64,000 nt of DNA from Anaerofustis butyriciformans (GTDB lineage: Bacteria; Bacillota; Clostridia; Eubacteriales; Anaerofustaceae), in assembly GCF_036289385.1 (NCBI RefSeq), contig NZ_JAYFFH010000001.1:124001-188000 (forward strand), in the 5' to 3' direction. The first letter of the stretch is position 1; each line of letters opens with the position of its first letter. The notes beneath the pieces were generated by a model. The model made no database searches, was not told the DNA's origin, and worked only from the letters and a program-made list of their open reading frames with translations. The position numbers and the translations under genes were made by a program. Below, in pieces: positions 51,967-61,023 of the stretch.

Positions 51967-52659
51967 ATGAAATATAAGAATATAGTTAAAGGAAAATTTA
52001 TAGATAGACCAAACAGGTTTATAGCAAATTGTTTGATTGATGATAAGATAGAAAAAGTACATGTAAAAAATACGGGAAGATGCAGGGAGTTGCTTAAAGA
52101 TAATGCAGATGTTTATCTTGAATATATAGATAGTGAGAGCAGAAAGACAAAGTATGATTTAATAAGCGTATATAAAAATGATGTGCTTTTTAACATGGAC
52201 AGTCAAATGCCAAACAAGGTATTTAAAGAGGGAGTTTTAAATAAGGTTATTACCCTTGATGAAATGGGGGAAGTAACTTTTATTAAAGGCGAACAGAAAT
52301 ATAAAAATTCAAGGTTTGATTTTTATGTGGAAAGTGAGAATAAAAAGGGGTATGTGGAAGTAAAGGGAGTAACATTGGAAGAAGACAATGTAGCGATGTT
52401 TCCAGACGCTCCCACAACGAGAGGGATTAAACATGTATATGAACTTATAGAAGCAAAAAAAGAAGGCTATGAAGCTTATATCTGCTTTATAATTCAGTTT
52501 GCAGGGGCAAAGTATTTTACCCCAAATCCAGTGCATAAAGATTTTATCAAAGCTTTAAAACAAGCAAGGGATAATGGAGTAAATATTCTTTGTTATGAAT
52601 GCAGTGTTATAAAAGATGAAATAAAAGCTAAGAATAAAATTCCTTTTATGCTTAAGTAA
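51967..52659 (+). CDS. sfsA: SfsA family protein
   Basis: This protein of about 230 residues has the SfsA pattern: N-terminal OB-like domain (KFIDRPNRFIANCLIDD, VHVKNTGRC) and a nuclease-like C-domain (RFDFYVESENKKGYVEVKGVTL, FPDAPTTRGIKHV). DNA binding and a link to sugar fermentation were described in E. coli; the true role is unclear. ATG 51967 follows AAAGAGG. From 52660 to about 53130 I see only AT-rich DNA apart from one hairpin (52772-52816). Confidence 0.92.
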   Translation: MKYKNIVKGKFIDRPNRFIANCLIDDKIEKVHVKNTGRCRELLKDNADVYLEYIDSESRKTKYDLISVYKNDVLFNMDSQMPNKVFKEGVLNKVITLDEMGEVTFIKGEQKYKNSRFDFYVESENKKGYVEVKGVTLEEDNVAMFPDAPTTRGIKHVYELIEAKKEGYEAYICFIIQFAGAKYFTPNPVHKDFIKALKQARDNGVNILCYECSVIKDEIKAKNKIPFMLK

Positions 52660-52771
52660 GTTTTTATTTTAGTAATATTTTGAATAATTTAAGCTTAAAA
52701 TTATAAGTAGTGATTTTATTATTTTAATAAGAATAAATATATAAAAATTTAGTTAAATAATTTTATAAGCA

Positions 52772-52816
52772 GTATACTAAATCATTGTTTAAATTGAAAA
52801 TAACAATATAGTATAC
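52772..52816. other. Two-tier inverted repeat in the sfsA-plsY gap
   Basis: GTATACTA/TAGTATAC outer arms (8 bp) enclose ATTGTT/AACAAT (6 bp). No T run follows. It could be a small structured site or chance in AT-rich DNA. Confidence 0.3.
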
Positions 52817-53134
52817 AGATTTTATATAATTTTATATTAGGTTATGTTATGTAATATATTTATCATAAATTGTATATTATGTGAATAAAAAATAGTAAAA
52901 TATTACATATAATTTTATGTTTTTATATAATATCGTGTAAATGATTAATAAATTTATTTACTAAAAAGGAAAATAAATTTATTTGAAAAAAGTATCTGTT
53001 TAGTTTTTAATAACTACATATTTTAAGAAAATTAATTTACGTTAAATAATTATTAAAATTTTATTTAACCTACTTTTATTTATATATTAATATGCTATAA
53101 TACTAAAAGTAAAATTTATGTTATGGGAGTTTTC

Positions 53135-53752
53135 ATGGTTATACAATTTACTTTTTTAAGTTTTATTTTAATGATAGTATCTTATTTATTAGGATGTATA
53201 AATGGTGCTTACATATTTTCCAAAAGTGTTAAAAAAGAAGATATAAGGACTTATGGCAGCGGTAATGCCGGAGCTACTAACGCACTTAGAACATATGGAT
53301 TTTTCTCAGGGGCGTTGGTTTTTGTAATTGACTTTTTAAAGGGGCTTGTAACAGTACTTTTATGTTATCTGTTTAATCAAAGCTCTCTTGTAATTCTAAT
53401 CTGTTCTCTTTTATGTGTTGCCGGTCATAACTGGCCTGTATTTATGGGATTCAGAGGAGGAAAGGGAGTTTCTGCAAGTGCGGGAATTCTTGTTATGGTT
53501 GATTATAAACTTGCACTTTTGGCAATACTTATTGGTGTGATACTTGCGCTTTTAACAAGAATGGTTTCGGTAGGTTCTTTAACTGCTTTAACACTTAGTG
53601 CGGTATTTTTTATAGTATTTAAAGTTGATATTTGTTATATAATTTTAGCTTGTATTTTATGTGTTTTAAGCATATATCAACATAGAAAGAATATAGTAAG
53701 AATAATAAACGGTAATGAAAATAAACTTACATTTGGTAAGAAAAATAAATAA
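53135..53752 (+). CDS. plsY: Glycerol-3-phosphate acyltransferase PlsY
   Basis: This protein of about 205 residues with five helices transfers acyl groups from acyl-phosphate to glycerol-3-phosphate in phospholipid synthesis. The three conserved motifs are visible: YGSGNAGATNALRTYG, GHNWPVFMGFRGGKGVSAS and the final region before IYQHRKNIVRIINGNE. ATG 53135 follows GGGAG; the ATG at 53123 overlaps it. A TATAAT lies near 53095. Confidence 0.95.
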   Translation: MVIQFTFLSFILMIVSYLLGCINGAYIFSKSVKKEDIRTYGSGNAGATNALRTYGFFSGALVFVIDFLKGLVTVLLCYLFNQSSLVILICSLLCVAGHNWPVFMGFRGGKGVSASAGILVMVDYKLALLAILIGVILALLTRMVSVGSLTALTLSAVFFIVFKVDICYIILACILCVLSIYQHRKNIVRIINGNENKLTFGKKNK

Positions 53753-53772
53753 TTAAATTTGAGGATTGACCT

Positions 53773-55422
53773 ATGAGAGAAAGTTCAAAGAAAAATTTAA
53801 AAATAATATGGATAGTCATAGTCGTATTCGGGCTTATAAGCGGAAGTACGTTGGTTTCTTTTGCATTGAAGCACAGCTTATGGCTGCTTCCTTTATGCCC
53901 TGTAATAGTCGTTTTAATGTATTATCTTTCATTGTTCTTTAGATATAAATCATATAGTATTTTATATGATAAAAAAGGTTATGACACATCTTTTATTTAT
54001 ATGGATCCTTTCTATATTTTATTTAAAGATCCCGATAAGAAGATTTTTGGAAGAGTGCATAATAAAAATTATTTTTCAATAGGTGAAATTGTTCCTAAAT
54101 TTAATCTTCCTCAAAACAGGGAAGAGTTTGATAAGCTTAAGGCAGATTTTACTTTCACCGTATTTGAAAGCATAGCGGGTAGTTTTATACTTCTTGTACT
54201 TTCTTGTCTTGCAGTATATTTTATCTACGTATATGTTTTCTCTGAAGTACTTTTATTCTTCTTTGATGTTGCACTTATCTTTTTGATTTTGTTTTCATCA
54301 ACTCAAATTTTATTTACTCTTCTTGAAGGGGAAATTTGCCTTGGTGTTCCAAATGATAAAATAGATACAGGTGAAGTTGACGAAGAAGGAAAACATATAA
54401 TAAAACACGTTCTAACAGATGAACAATATGATTATCTTTTAGCTTGTAAACTTTTGATATACGGAAGTTATAATGAAAGAAACAAAGGTGTAAAAAGAAC
54501 TTATCTTTTAAAAATCATATCAGATTATTTAAATAAAGAATTAACCATTGATGATGTTTCAAGAGATGATATTAAAATCGTTGATTATATATTAAGAGAA
54601 TATCTTGATATGAAAATTACAAGATTAAATTCGGGTATTGAAAAATATATTAACTACTTATATTCTCATTTTGATACCATTGCGGTAGAAAAAACTTCAA
54701 GATTTAAAGACGATACAAAATCATATTTAACTATTTGTTCTCATATGGTTATGTATTATATTAAAAAAGGTGATACTTCAAAAGCTAAAGAATTATTTGA
54801 TAAGTTATCAAATATTAATTTTGATGAAAAGAAAGATAAGGATTTAATTTATCTAAGAAGTAAGAATGCAGCCTTTTTAGGTTTGGATAATTATGATATT
54901 GATGAAGTTTTAAAAGAAGATAACATAGTTTATAACGGACTTGATGTATTCTCAAAATTCACTGAAGATTATATTGAGGTTGAAAAAGATTCTAAATTCT
55001 TCCTTGAAAGCATGGAAGACAGAGAACAAAGATTAAAAAGAAGAGAAGAAAGAAAAACTTTAAGAGAAGAAAAAGAAGAAAAGAAAAAAAATCATTTCTC
55101 TAAAAAAGATAAAAAGGATAAAAAAGACAAAAAACACAAAGATGATGAAAGTTTTGTTAAAGAAGAAGTTTCTTTAGAAAATGAATTTGAATATGAAGAA
55201 ACAGAAGCAGAAACAAGCGAGATTATAGATGATGTAAAAGAAGAAATAAATGAGGATACAAAACTTAGTGAAGATATTTTAGATGAAAAAGATAATGACA
55301 CAATAGTAAATATTGAAAATGAAGATTCCTATGAAGTCAGGGAAAGAGATACTAAATATGACACAAAAGCTTTCTGGGATGAAGCAGATGATATGTTAAA
55401 AAAGAATTTTTTATCTGATTAA
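53773..55422 (+). CDS. Large membrane protein with acidic/basic tail, unknown function
   Basis: This 549-residue protein is one I do not recognise. Two helix pairs (about 10-53 and 133-185) frame a cytoplasmic-looking segment. A soluble helical domain of about 200 residues follows (DEQYDYLLACKLLIYGSYN, then TSKAKELFDKLSNIN, resembling a repeat-type scaffold). From about 408 the tail is extreme: a Lys/Arg/Glu coiled-coil-like run (REERKTLREEKEEKKK), a Lys-Asp block and about 90 very acidic residues. It lies 20 nt after plsY in the same direction. A membrane scaffold role is a guess only. Confidence 0.7.
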   Translation: MRESSKKNLKIIWIVIVVFGLISGSTLVSFALKHSLWLLPLCPVIVVLMYYLSLFFRYKSYSILYDKKGYDTSFIYMDPFYILFKDPDKKIFGRVHNKNYFSIGEIVPKFNLPQNREEFDKLKADFTFTVFESIAGSFILLVLSCLAVYFIYVYVFSEVLLFFFDVALIFLILFSSTQILFTLLEGEICLGVPNDKIDTGEVDEEGKHIIKHVLTDEQYDYLLACKLLIYGSYNERNKGVKRTYLLKIISDYLNKELTIDDVSRDDIKIVDYILREYLDMKITRLNSGIEKYINYLYSHFDTIAVEKTSRFKDDTKSYLTICSHMVMYYIKKGDTSKAKELFDKLSNINFDEKKDKDLIYLRSKNAAFLGLDNYDIDEVLKEDNIVYNGLDVFSKFTEDYIEVEKDSKFFLESMEDREQRLKRREERKTLREEKEEKKKNHFSKKDKKDKKDKKHKDDESFVKEEVSLENEFEYEETEAETSEIIDDVKEEINEDTKLSEDILDEKDNDTIVNIENEDSYEVRERDTKYDTKAFWDEADDMLKKNFLSD

Positions 55423-55423
55423 A

Positions 55424-55448
55424 AAAGAGCTTATGCTCTTTTTTTATT
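55424..55448 (+). terminator. Rho-independent terminator
   Basis: AAAGAGC pairs with GCTCTTT around TTAT and is followed by a T run. Confidence 0.85.
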
Positions 55449-55653
55449 GTTTTTATAAGATTAAAATGATAGTTTTGTATTTTAAATTTATAAATGCTAT
55501 ATATTAAATTTTTGTATATGATTTTTATTGTTAATTAGTTCTATTGGTTTTTATATAAACTTTTTTGGTATATTTCTTTTGGATTAATTTATGTTTTGAA
55601 TGTTTTATTGTTGTATTTTTTTTAGATTTTATTATTTAATATTCTATAATATT

Positions 55654-55682
55654 TTGAAAAGTAATTGTTTTGTTGTTATAAT
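55654..55682 (+). promoter_or_regulatory. Promoter for the VanZ-RDD gene
   Basis: TTGAAA (55654-55659) and TATAAT (55677-55682) are spaced 17 bp, 32 bp before the ATG at 55714. Confidence 0.6.
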
Positions 55683-55713
55683 ATGTAATTATCTTATAAT
55701 AAAAGGAGGAAAT

Positions 55714-56838
55714 ATGGGAGGATATTTGGATATAATAAAAGAGTCTATTTTTGCATTTCCTTTGATTGCTCTTTTGTTTACTCTTCCTTACATAATATAT
55801 AATTACAACAAATATGGTTCTCTTTGGTCTGTCAGGATAGTTATAATATATTCTTTTATATTATATTTAATGACGGCTTATTTTCTTGTTATTCTGCCTC
55901 TACCGTCGTTTTCTGAGGTGGCATCTCTCACAACAAGATCGGCTCAGTTAGTTCCTTTTAATTTTATAAAGGATATTATAAGTCAGTACCATAATATGTC
56001 TTTAAGCTATAATAGCCCCATTACCTGTATTGTAAATAATAAAGCATTTTTACAGGTTTTATTTAATCTACTTATGACAGTGCCTTTTGGAATGTATTTA
56101 AGATATTATTTTAAATTCAGCTTAAAAAAGACAATTTTATTTTCATTTTTATTATCATTGTTTTTTGAGCTTACACAGTTAAGCGGGCTTTATTTCTTTT
56201 ATCCGAGAAGTTACAGACTTTTTGATGTTGATGATTTATTCATAAATACCCTTGGGGGTGTTATTGGTTACTTCGTTATAAAACCATTTTATAAGGTTCT
56301 GCCGGATAGGGAAGAGATGGATGATGAAAGTTACAAAAGAGGAATTAAGGTTTCTTTTTTAAGAAAACTTATAGCTTTTATTATTGATATGCCTTTTATA
56401 TGGGGATTATATTATATTGTAAGGCATATAAACATTGATTATGGCATAGATGATTATTATATATTTTCTCTTTCCGTGTTTATGTATTTCTTTGTTTTAT
56501 GCGTATTCTTAAAGGGCAGAAGCATTGGAAAAGCCTTAATGAAACTTAGGATTGTGGCAGTAGGGAAAGAGGATATAAGAATTTATCAATATTTTATAAG
56601 GTATTTTTCTTTGTTTTTCGTATTGTTACTGCTTCCTTATGAAATAAATGAAATTTTAAATAATTGGTTTATAAATACAGATGCTTTTGTATTTTTAAAT
56701 GCCATTTTAAGCGGAGTATATTTCTTTTATTTCTTCTTTGCCTGTATAATGATAATAATAAGAAGACCTTTGTTTTATGAAAAGCTATCAAAAAGCGAAA
56801 TAATAAGCACAATAAAAAGAGAAGAACAAGAGGAATAA
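55714..56838 (+). CDS. VanZ-RDD fusion membrane protein
   Basis: This protein of about 374 residues has an N-terminal VanZ-like part (about 1-195; AQLVPFNFIKDI, NLLMTVPFGMYLRYYF, FELTQL, RLFDVDDLFINTLGGVIGY). An RDD domain follows (about 214-374; LRKLIAFIIDMPFIWGLYY, GRSIGKALMKLRIV). The order is that of known Firmicute VanZ/RDD proteins. VanZ raises teicoplanin tolerance in some hosts, but most family members have no known role. ATG 55714 follows AAAAGGAGG; the open frame upstream lacks a start signal. Confidence 0.87.
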   Translation: MGGYLDIIKESIFAFPLIALLFTLPYIIYNYNKYGSLWSVRIVIIYSFILYLMTAYFLVILPLPSFSEVASLTTRSAQLVPFNFIKDIISQYHNMSLSYNSPITCIVNNKAFLQVLFNLLMTVPFGMYLRYYFKFSLKKTILFSFLLSLFFELTQLSGLYFFYPRSYRLFDVDDLFINTLGGVIGYFVIKPFYKVLPDREEMDDESYKRGIKVSFLRKLIAFIIDMPFIWGLYYIVRHINIDYGIDDYYIFSLSVFMYFFVLCVFLKGRSIGKALMKLRIVAVGKEDIRIYQYFIRYFSLFFVLLLLPYEINEILNNWFINTDAFVFLNAILSGVYFFYFFFACIMIIIRRPLFYEKLSKSEIISTIKREEQEE

Positions 56839-56974
56839 TAAATAATTTTATTAGTTTAAATTGTTATTTATTTAATATTTGCTAGTTATGAAAATGTTAA
56901 AAGTGTATTTATATTTTACTAAATTTGAATAAATACATAGATAACATTTTCATGGAAAAAAATGAAAAAAGTAG

Positions 56975-57002
56975 TTGACATATTAGAAATTAAGTGTATA
57001 AT
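56975..57002 (+). promoter_or_regulatory. Promoter of tRNA-Asn copy 1
   Basis: TTGACA and TATAAT are spaced 16 bp. Equivalent promoters precede copy 2 (58882-58909) and copy 3 (59369-59396), so each tRNA is transcribed alone. Confidence 0.8.
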
Positions 57003-57020
57003 AGATAAAGTATCAAGCGT

Positions 57021-57096
57021 TCCTCAGTAGCTCAATCGGTGGAGCAGTCGGCTGTTAACCGAAAGGTCGTAGGTTCAAGTCCTACCTGGGGAGCCA
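57021..57096 (+). tRNA. tRNA-Asn (anticodon GTT), copy 1
   Basis: Acceptor TCCTCAG/CTGGGGA, anticodon loop CTGTTAA, T-loop GGTTCAAGTCC, discriminator G, and encoded CCA. The anticodon stem has a G-A mismatch at its outer pair. Identical to copies 2 and 3. A terminator (AAAGACTT/AAGTCTTT, T run) lies at 57124-57149. Confidence 0.96.
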
Positions 57097-57447
57097 TTTT
57101 TTTTTGCCAAAAATATTTTTTATAAAGACTTTGTATAAGTCTTTTTTTTGTTTGTAGACTTATTTTAATTTAAGTTTCTATTTGATTATTTTAAAGGACA
57201 GTTTATCAAGAAGAAATTTAATGTTACCTTTTATCTATTATTTTTATTCTAACATTAAAACTAATAAGTTATAGGATAGAGGCATTTTTGTTTTACTTTA
57301 TATAGTAACATTTTATAGAACCTATATAAAAAATTTAAGAAAGAAGAATATATTTTTTTATATGTCATATAATAAATAAACACATGTTAACCTTTATTTA
57401 AAGGGGATACATCTTTATATAAAATTTTATTTGAAATATTTTTAATA
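57097..57447 (+). repeat. 3' flank of tRNA-Asn copy 1, repeated after copy 2
   Basis: The first 200 bp or so match 59004-59353 nearly base for base, and the rest is diverged. It contains the terminator and a unit of the ACATTAAAACTAATAA repeat (about 57231-57335). A more diverged version follows copy 3. Confidence 0.85.
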
Positions 57448-57463
57448 TAATGCTGGATTTTAT

Positions 57464-57500
57464 AATCAAGTTAGAAAAATTTTTTCTAACTTGATTTTTT
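57464..57500 (+). terminator. Orphan strong terminator
   Basis: A 16-bp perfect stem (AATCAAGTTAGAAAAA with its complement) is followed by a T run. It lies at the left edge of the insert between tRNA-Asn copies 1 and 2, with no gene just upstream on the + strand. Confidence 0.75.
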
Positions 57501-57699
57501 AGGCTGTTTTTCTTCATATTTCAATGATTTAATTGATTTAATGTTAGGAAATTGATGTAAGAATAGATGTTTATTATAAAAATAAAAGGATAAATGCCTA
57601 ACCATATATTCTTATTCTTACTTTTACTCTTGTTATAAAAATAAAAAATAAAAATTAAAAATTTTTGTGGTATAATAAAATTAAAGAAATGGGTAAAAT

Positions 57700-58240
57700 G
57701 TTCGTTCTAAGGAGATTTTGTTGTACATTATAAAATATCTACTAAATGCAAAAAAATCTTCACATAAGCGAAAATTTAAACAAATGTTCATATAATAGAC
57801 CGTAGTAAAAAATATAAAATAGAGAAAAAAGGAAACTAATTTTATAAAAAACGTTAAAATTGTATTGACGATTATAATGCTATTAGTTCCTTGTTTATGA
57901 CTTGCTTCTTTTGAATAGATCGTAAAAGAAGAAGCATTGCAGTAAGAAAGCATCAAGCAAGCTAAACTTCGGAGAAATATCTTCTTTAAAATCATCACAT
58001 TCGCATAACTGGACACCACATGATGACACAAAATATAGGACTAAGACTTACACAGTATGTTATTGTAGATTACATAATATGGAGTTTAGCTCTTTTATAG
58101 TTACCAATGCTTATTATTTGTGCTATGTATGATGTAGGTTATTCGTGCGGATATAAGGCAGTGAAAAGAATAGGTATCGTATGAAGATATAGATAGACTA
58201 CTACTATTACAGCTGTAGATATAAAAATATTATAAAGGAG
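57700..58240 (+). pseudogene. Probable decayed coding region in the tRNA-Asn insert
   Basis: A ribosome site (AAGGAG) and TTG near 57721 open a 24-codon frame. A little later a signal-peptide-like stretch (IKNVKIVLTIIMLLVPCL) is broken by stops, and more broken frames continue to about 58200. I could not assign a family. It may be a degraded lipoprotein or membrane-protein gene, or just non-coding DNA. Confidence 0.3.
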
Positions 58241-58249
58241 TTGGAATAA

Positions 58250-58774
58250 TTGGAATTTTTGAAAGTTTTGAAACAGAAATTTATAGAAGTTAATACTTCA
58301 ATAAAGGAGCATTTAAGTGAAAATTATAGGAAACAATTTATAATAAAAAAGATCGTAGGTTGTGTATTGTTATTTTTATTTATGCCACCGATGATATATT
58401 TTCTTGAAAAACACTTTTTCCCTATTGTTTTTTTAGGAGCATATATTCCATACTTTGAGATTGAGATTACTTTATTATGGATTGCTCTTTCGTGGAGATT
58501 TTGGCACTATGCTTATTGGAATTATCAAGGAAAGTTTTTAGATAGATTTTTTAGTAGTTTGATAATCTTTGGTGGGATAATAACGCTTCCATTGAAGCTG
58601 ATATTATGTAATACAATAATTCTTCTTTGGATTGCATTAATTGCTCCAATTACAGGAATTATGACTTGGAGAAAAGCTGTTAAATATGAAAAAGTCTTAT
58701 TTATAAATAATGAAAAAAAAACGATGTTTGGGCATAACCTATCTTTATATTTCAACAAAAGGAGTATTTCGTAA
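58250..58774 (+). CDS. Membrane protein of unknown function in the tRNA-Asn insert
   Basis: This 174-residue protein has a polar N-tail of about 33 residues, then hydrophobic segments near 36-60, 63-83 and 105-140 (LLWIALSWRFWHYAYWNYQG between them is Trp-rich). The start is TTG 58250 after AAAGGAG. A terminator overlaps the stop. No homologue is recognised. It lies in DNA found only between tRNA-Asn copies 1 and 2, so it may have come with an inserted element. Confidence 0.55.
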   Translation: MEFLKVLKQKFIEVNTSIKEHLSENYRKQFIIKKIVGCVLLFLFMPPMIYFLEKHFFPIVFLGAYIPYFEIEITLLWIALSWRFWHYAYWNYQGKFLDRFFSSLIIFGGIITLPLKLILCNTIILLWIALIAPITGIMTWRKAVKYEKVLFINNEKKTMFGHNLSLYFNKRSIS

Positions 58775-58786
58775 TGCTCCTTTTTT
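58757..58786 (+). terminator. Rho-independent terminator
   Basis: AAAAGGAGTATT pairs with AATGCTCCTTTT (one G-T) and is followed by a T run. It overlaps the end of the 174-residue gene. Confidence 0.75.
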
Positions 58787-58927
58787 AATATATATTTTAT
58801 TTAATGACTGCGAAAACGATCTATGTTTATTTCAGAGCAAAGTTTAAAAGAGAAGATTTTTAAAATAATTGCATTTTTTTGTTGACATTTTCTCAATAAA
58901 GTGTATAATAGATAAAGTACTAAGCGT

Positions 58928-59003
58928 TCCTCAGTAGCTCAATCGGTGGAGCAGTCGGCTGTTAACCGAAAGGTCGTAGGTTCAAGTCCTACCTGGGGAG
59001 CCA
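58928..59003 (+). tRNA. tRNA-Asn (anticodon GTT), copy 2
   Basis: Identical in all 76 bases to copy 1, with its own promoter (58882-58909) and terminator (59031-59056). Confidence 0.96.
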
Positions 59004-59353
59004 TTTTTTTTTGCCAAAAATATTTTTTATAAAGACTTTGTATAAGTCTTTTTTTTGTTTGTAGACTTATTTTAATTTAAGTTTCTATTTGATTATTTTA
59101 AAGGACAGTTTATCAAGAAGAAATTTAATGTTACCTTTTATCTATTATTTTTATTCTAACATTAAAACTAATAAGTTATAGGATAGAGGCATTTTTGTTT
59201 TACTTTATGTAGTAACATTTTATAGAACTTATATAAAAATTTAAAATGAAGAATATAATTTTTTATATTTCAAATAATATATAAAGACATGTTAACCTTT
59301 ATTTAAAGGGGATACATCTATATATAAAATTGTACCTAAAATATTTTTAATAT
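59004..59353 (+). repeat. 3' flank of tRNA-Asn copy 2
   Basis: The direct repeat of 57097-57447. It ends at TTTTAATATAAT and is joined to the promoter unit of copy 3 (TTGCATTTTTTTGTTGACA), which is the tandem junction. Confidence 0.85.
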
Positions 59354-59414
59354 AATTGCATTTTTTTGTTGACATTTTCTAAATAAAGTGTATAATATAT
59401 AAAGTACTAAGCGT

Positions 59415-59490
59415 TCCTCAGTAGCTCAATCGGTGGAGCAGTCGGCTGTTAACCGAAAGGTCGTAGGTTCAAGTCCTACCTGGGGAGCCA
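59415..59490 (+). tRNA. tRNA-Asn (anticodon GTT), copy 3
   Basis: Identical to copies 1 and 2. Promoter at 59369-59396; terminator AGGACTC/GAGTCTT with a T run at 59520-59543. Confidence 0.96.
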
Positions 59491-59640
59491 TTTTTTTTTG
59501 CTAAAAATATTATTTTTATAAGGACTCTTTAGAGTCTTTTTTTATTTGTAAAAACTTTTGAAAGATTTATTGTTAATTTAGTTTTCTATTTGATTATTTT
59601 AAATGTAAGTTTATAAAGAATAAATTTAATATTATCACTT

Positions 59641-59950
59641 ATCTATTATTTAATTATATTGTTTTTCTTCTAAGCATTAAAACTAATAAATGATAGGATA
59701 TGGGTATTTTATTTTTGTAAAATGCAAGTATCAATGTTTTATAAAACCTATATAAAAAATTTTAAAATGATAACTTCCATTTATTATGATGTTCTACTCC
59801 TACCATTAAGATTGATAAACGGTGGGGTAGAGGTAGCACTGCTTTGTAAAATTGGAGTAGCAATGTTGTATAAAATTTATATTAAAAGATAACTTATATC
59901 TATTATGATGTTCCACTCCAAACATTAAAGCTAATAAAGGGCTGGGTAGC
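59641..59950 (+). repeat. Array of degenerate repeats of about 110 bp
   Basis: Units start near 59641, 59777 and 59896 (the last one partial). Each has TATTAT..TTC, ACATTAA-x-x-TAATAA, a G-rich GGxxxGGTAG stretch and TAxxATxTTxTATAAA. Earlier units lie at 57231 and 59138. The last unit runs into composite element C. Confidence 0.6.
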
Positions 59951-60226
59951 TTTTCTGACAGTAAAACTCGGGTAGAGTTTTACGTAGGCATCGAAAAGCG
60001 TTATAAGCCATCACGGCGTTTGAGTGAAAGAATTTTGTCCAGTATTTTTTTCTTCGGAAAAATACTGGTCGCTCTTTAGAGCGAAACCCTAAAATGCCAC
60101 GCCTAGTGGCGCCCTTTTATTCGACTTTTTTAGGCGAGTAAAAAAGTCGTGGGGTTTATAAGGGGCAACGCCCCTTAAGAAAGGGTTGTTAAGGGAGAAT
60201 CCCTTAAAGGTGTTAGGGGTAACACC
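59941..60226 (-). repeat. Composite palindromic intergenic element, copy C (inverted)
   Basis: Read on the minus strand it has the same order as the others. Palindromes are at 60226-60209, 60207-60189 (TTAAGGGA/TCCCTTAA) and 60176-60160 (AAGGGGC/GCCCCTT). Then come AACCCC, hairpin CGACTTTTTTA/TAAAAAAGTCG (60149-60122), three extra hairpins (60110-60096, 60084-60069, 60068-60039), a TCAC/GTGA hairpin (60027-60011 region) and the last hairpin (59999-59949; inner TAAAACTC/GAGTTTTA, loop TACCC). It is the only inverted copy and the longest. Confidence 0.8.
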
Positions 60227-60297
60227 CTTAAATAATATTTTTGTTTAAAAAAATAAAATTTTATGTTATACTTATTTTGTTATATAAGGTAGAAATT

Positions 60298-61023
60298 ATG
60301 GTAAATTTGGATATAAGATTAAAAGCGGTATATGACATGGTTGGGAAAAGCGAATCGGTTCTTGATGTTGGTTCTGATCATGGATATTTACCCATACAAT
60401 TATTTAAAAATAATATGATAAAAAGAGCCGTTATAAGCGACGTAAACGAAGGACCTCTTTTAAATGCAAAAGAAAACTTCTCTAAGATGTTTAAAGAAGA
60501 AAAAGATGTTACTTTTGTTTTAAGCGACGGCATGAAAAATATAGATACAAATAATATTGAAACCCTTTGTATATGCGGAATGGGCGGAGAGCTTATTATC
60601 GATATACTAAATGATGATTTAGAAAAGACAAAAGGTTTTAAAAATATTATTCTTCAGCCTATGAACAGTGTTGATATGGTAAGGAAATATTTATATGATA
60701 ATTCTTTTACCATTGTTGATGAAGATTTGATAAGAGACAGACATCATTTTTATAATGTTTTAAAGGTTTTACCTAAAAAAGATGATGAAAAATATGAAGA
60801 TGTGTTCTTTGATTTAGGTTATAAACTATATGAAAAAGGGAATGAAAATTTTCTTGATTTTCTAAATTACAAAATAAAGGTAAATGAGAAAATCGTTGAA
60901 AATTGTAAAAATATAAATACTGAAAATGCAAAAGAAGCATTGAATAAAGCGAAAGATTATATAACTTTGCTGGAAAGGGTAAGAGAAAATTATGAAAGTA
61001 AAAGATATAATAAAGTACATTAA
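60298..61023 (+). CDS. trmK: tRNA (adenine22-N1)-methyltransferase TrmK
   Basis: This protein of about 241 residues has a SAM loop VLDVGSDHGYLPIQL, the motif ISDVNEGPLLNAKENF, CGMGGELIIDIL and LQPMNSVDMVRKYLY, with a C-terminal coiled-coil (VNEKIVENCKNI onward), all as in Bacillus YqfN/TrmK. It methylates A22 in the tRNA D-loop. ATG 60298 follows AAGGTAG; the frame upstream lacks a ribosome site. It overlaps the next gene by 32 nt. Confidence 0.93.
   Translation: MVNLDIRLKAVYDMVGKSESVLDVGSDHGYLPIQLFKNNMIKRAVISDVNEGPLLNAKENFSKMFKEEKDVTFVLSDGMKNIDTNNIETLCICGMGGELIIDILNDDLEKTKGFKNIILQPMNSVDMVRKYLYDNSFTIVDEDLIRDRHHFYNVLKVLPKKDDEKYEDVFFDLGYKLYEKGNENFLDFLNYKIKVNEKIVENCKNINTENAKEALNKAKDYITLLERVRENYESKRYNKVH

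Noticed and set aside
52660..53130. Possible gene in the sfsA-plsY gap
   Set aside because: Only very short frames without ribosome sites are present.
57681..58031. 116-codon minus-strand frame in the tRNA-Asn insert
   Set aside because: It lacks a ribosome site and a known motif; the region looks like broken plus-strand coding DNA instead.
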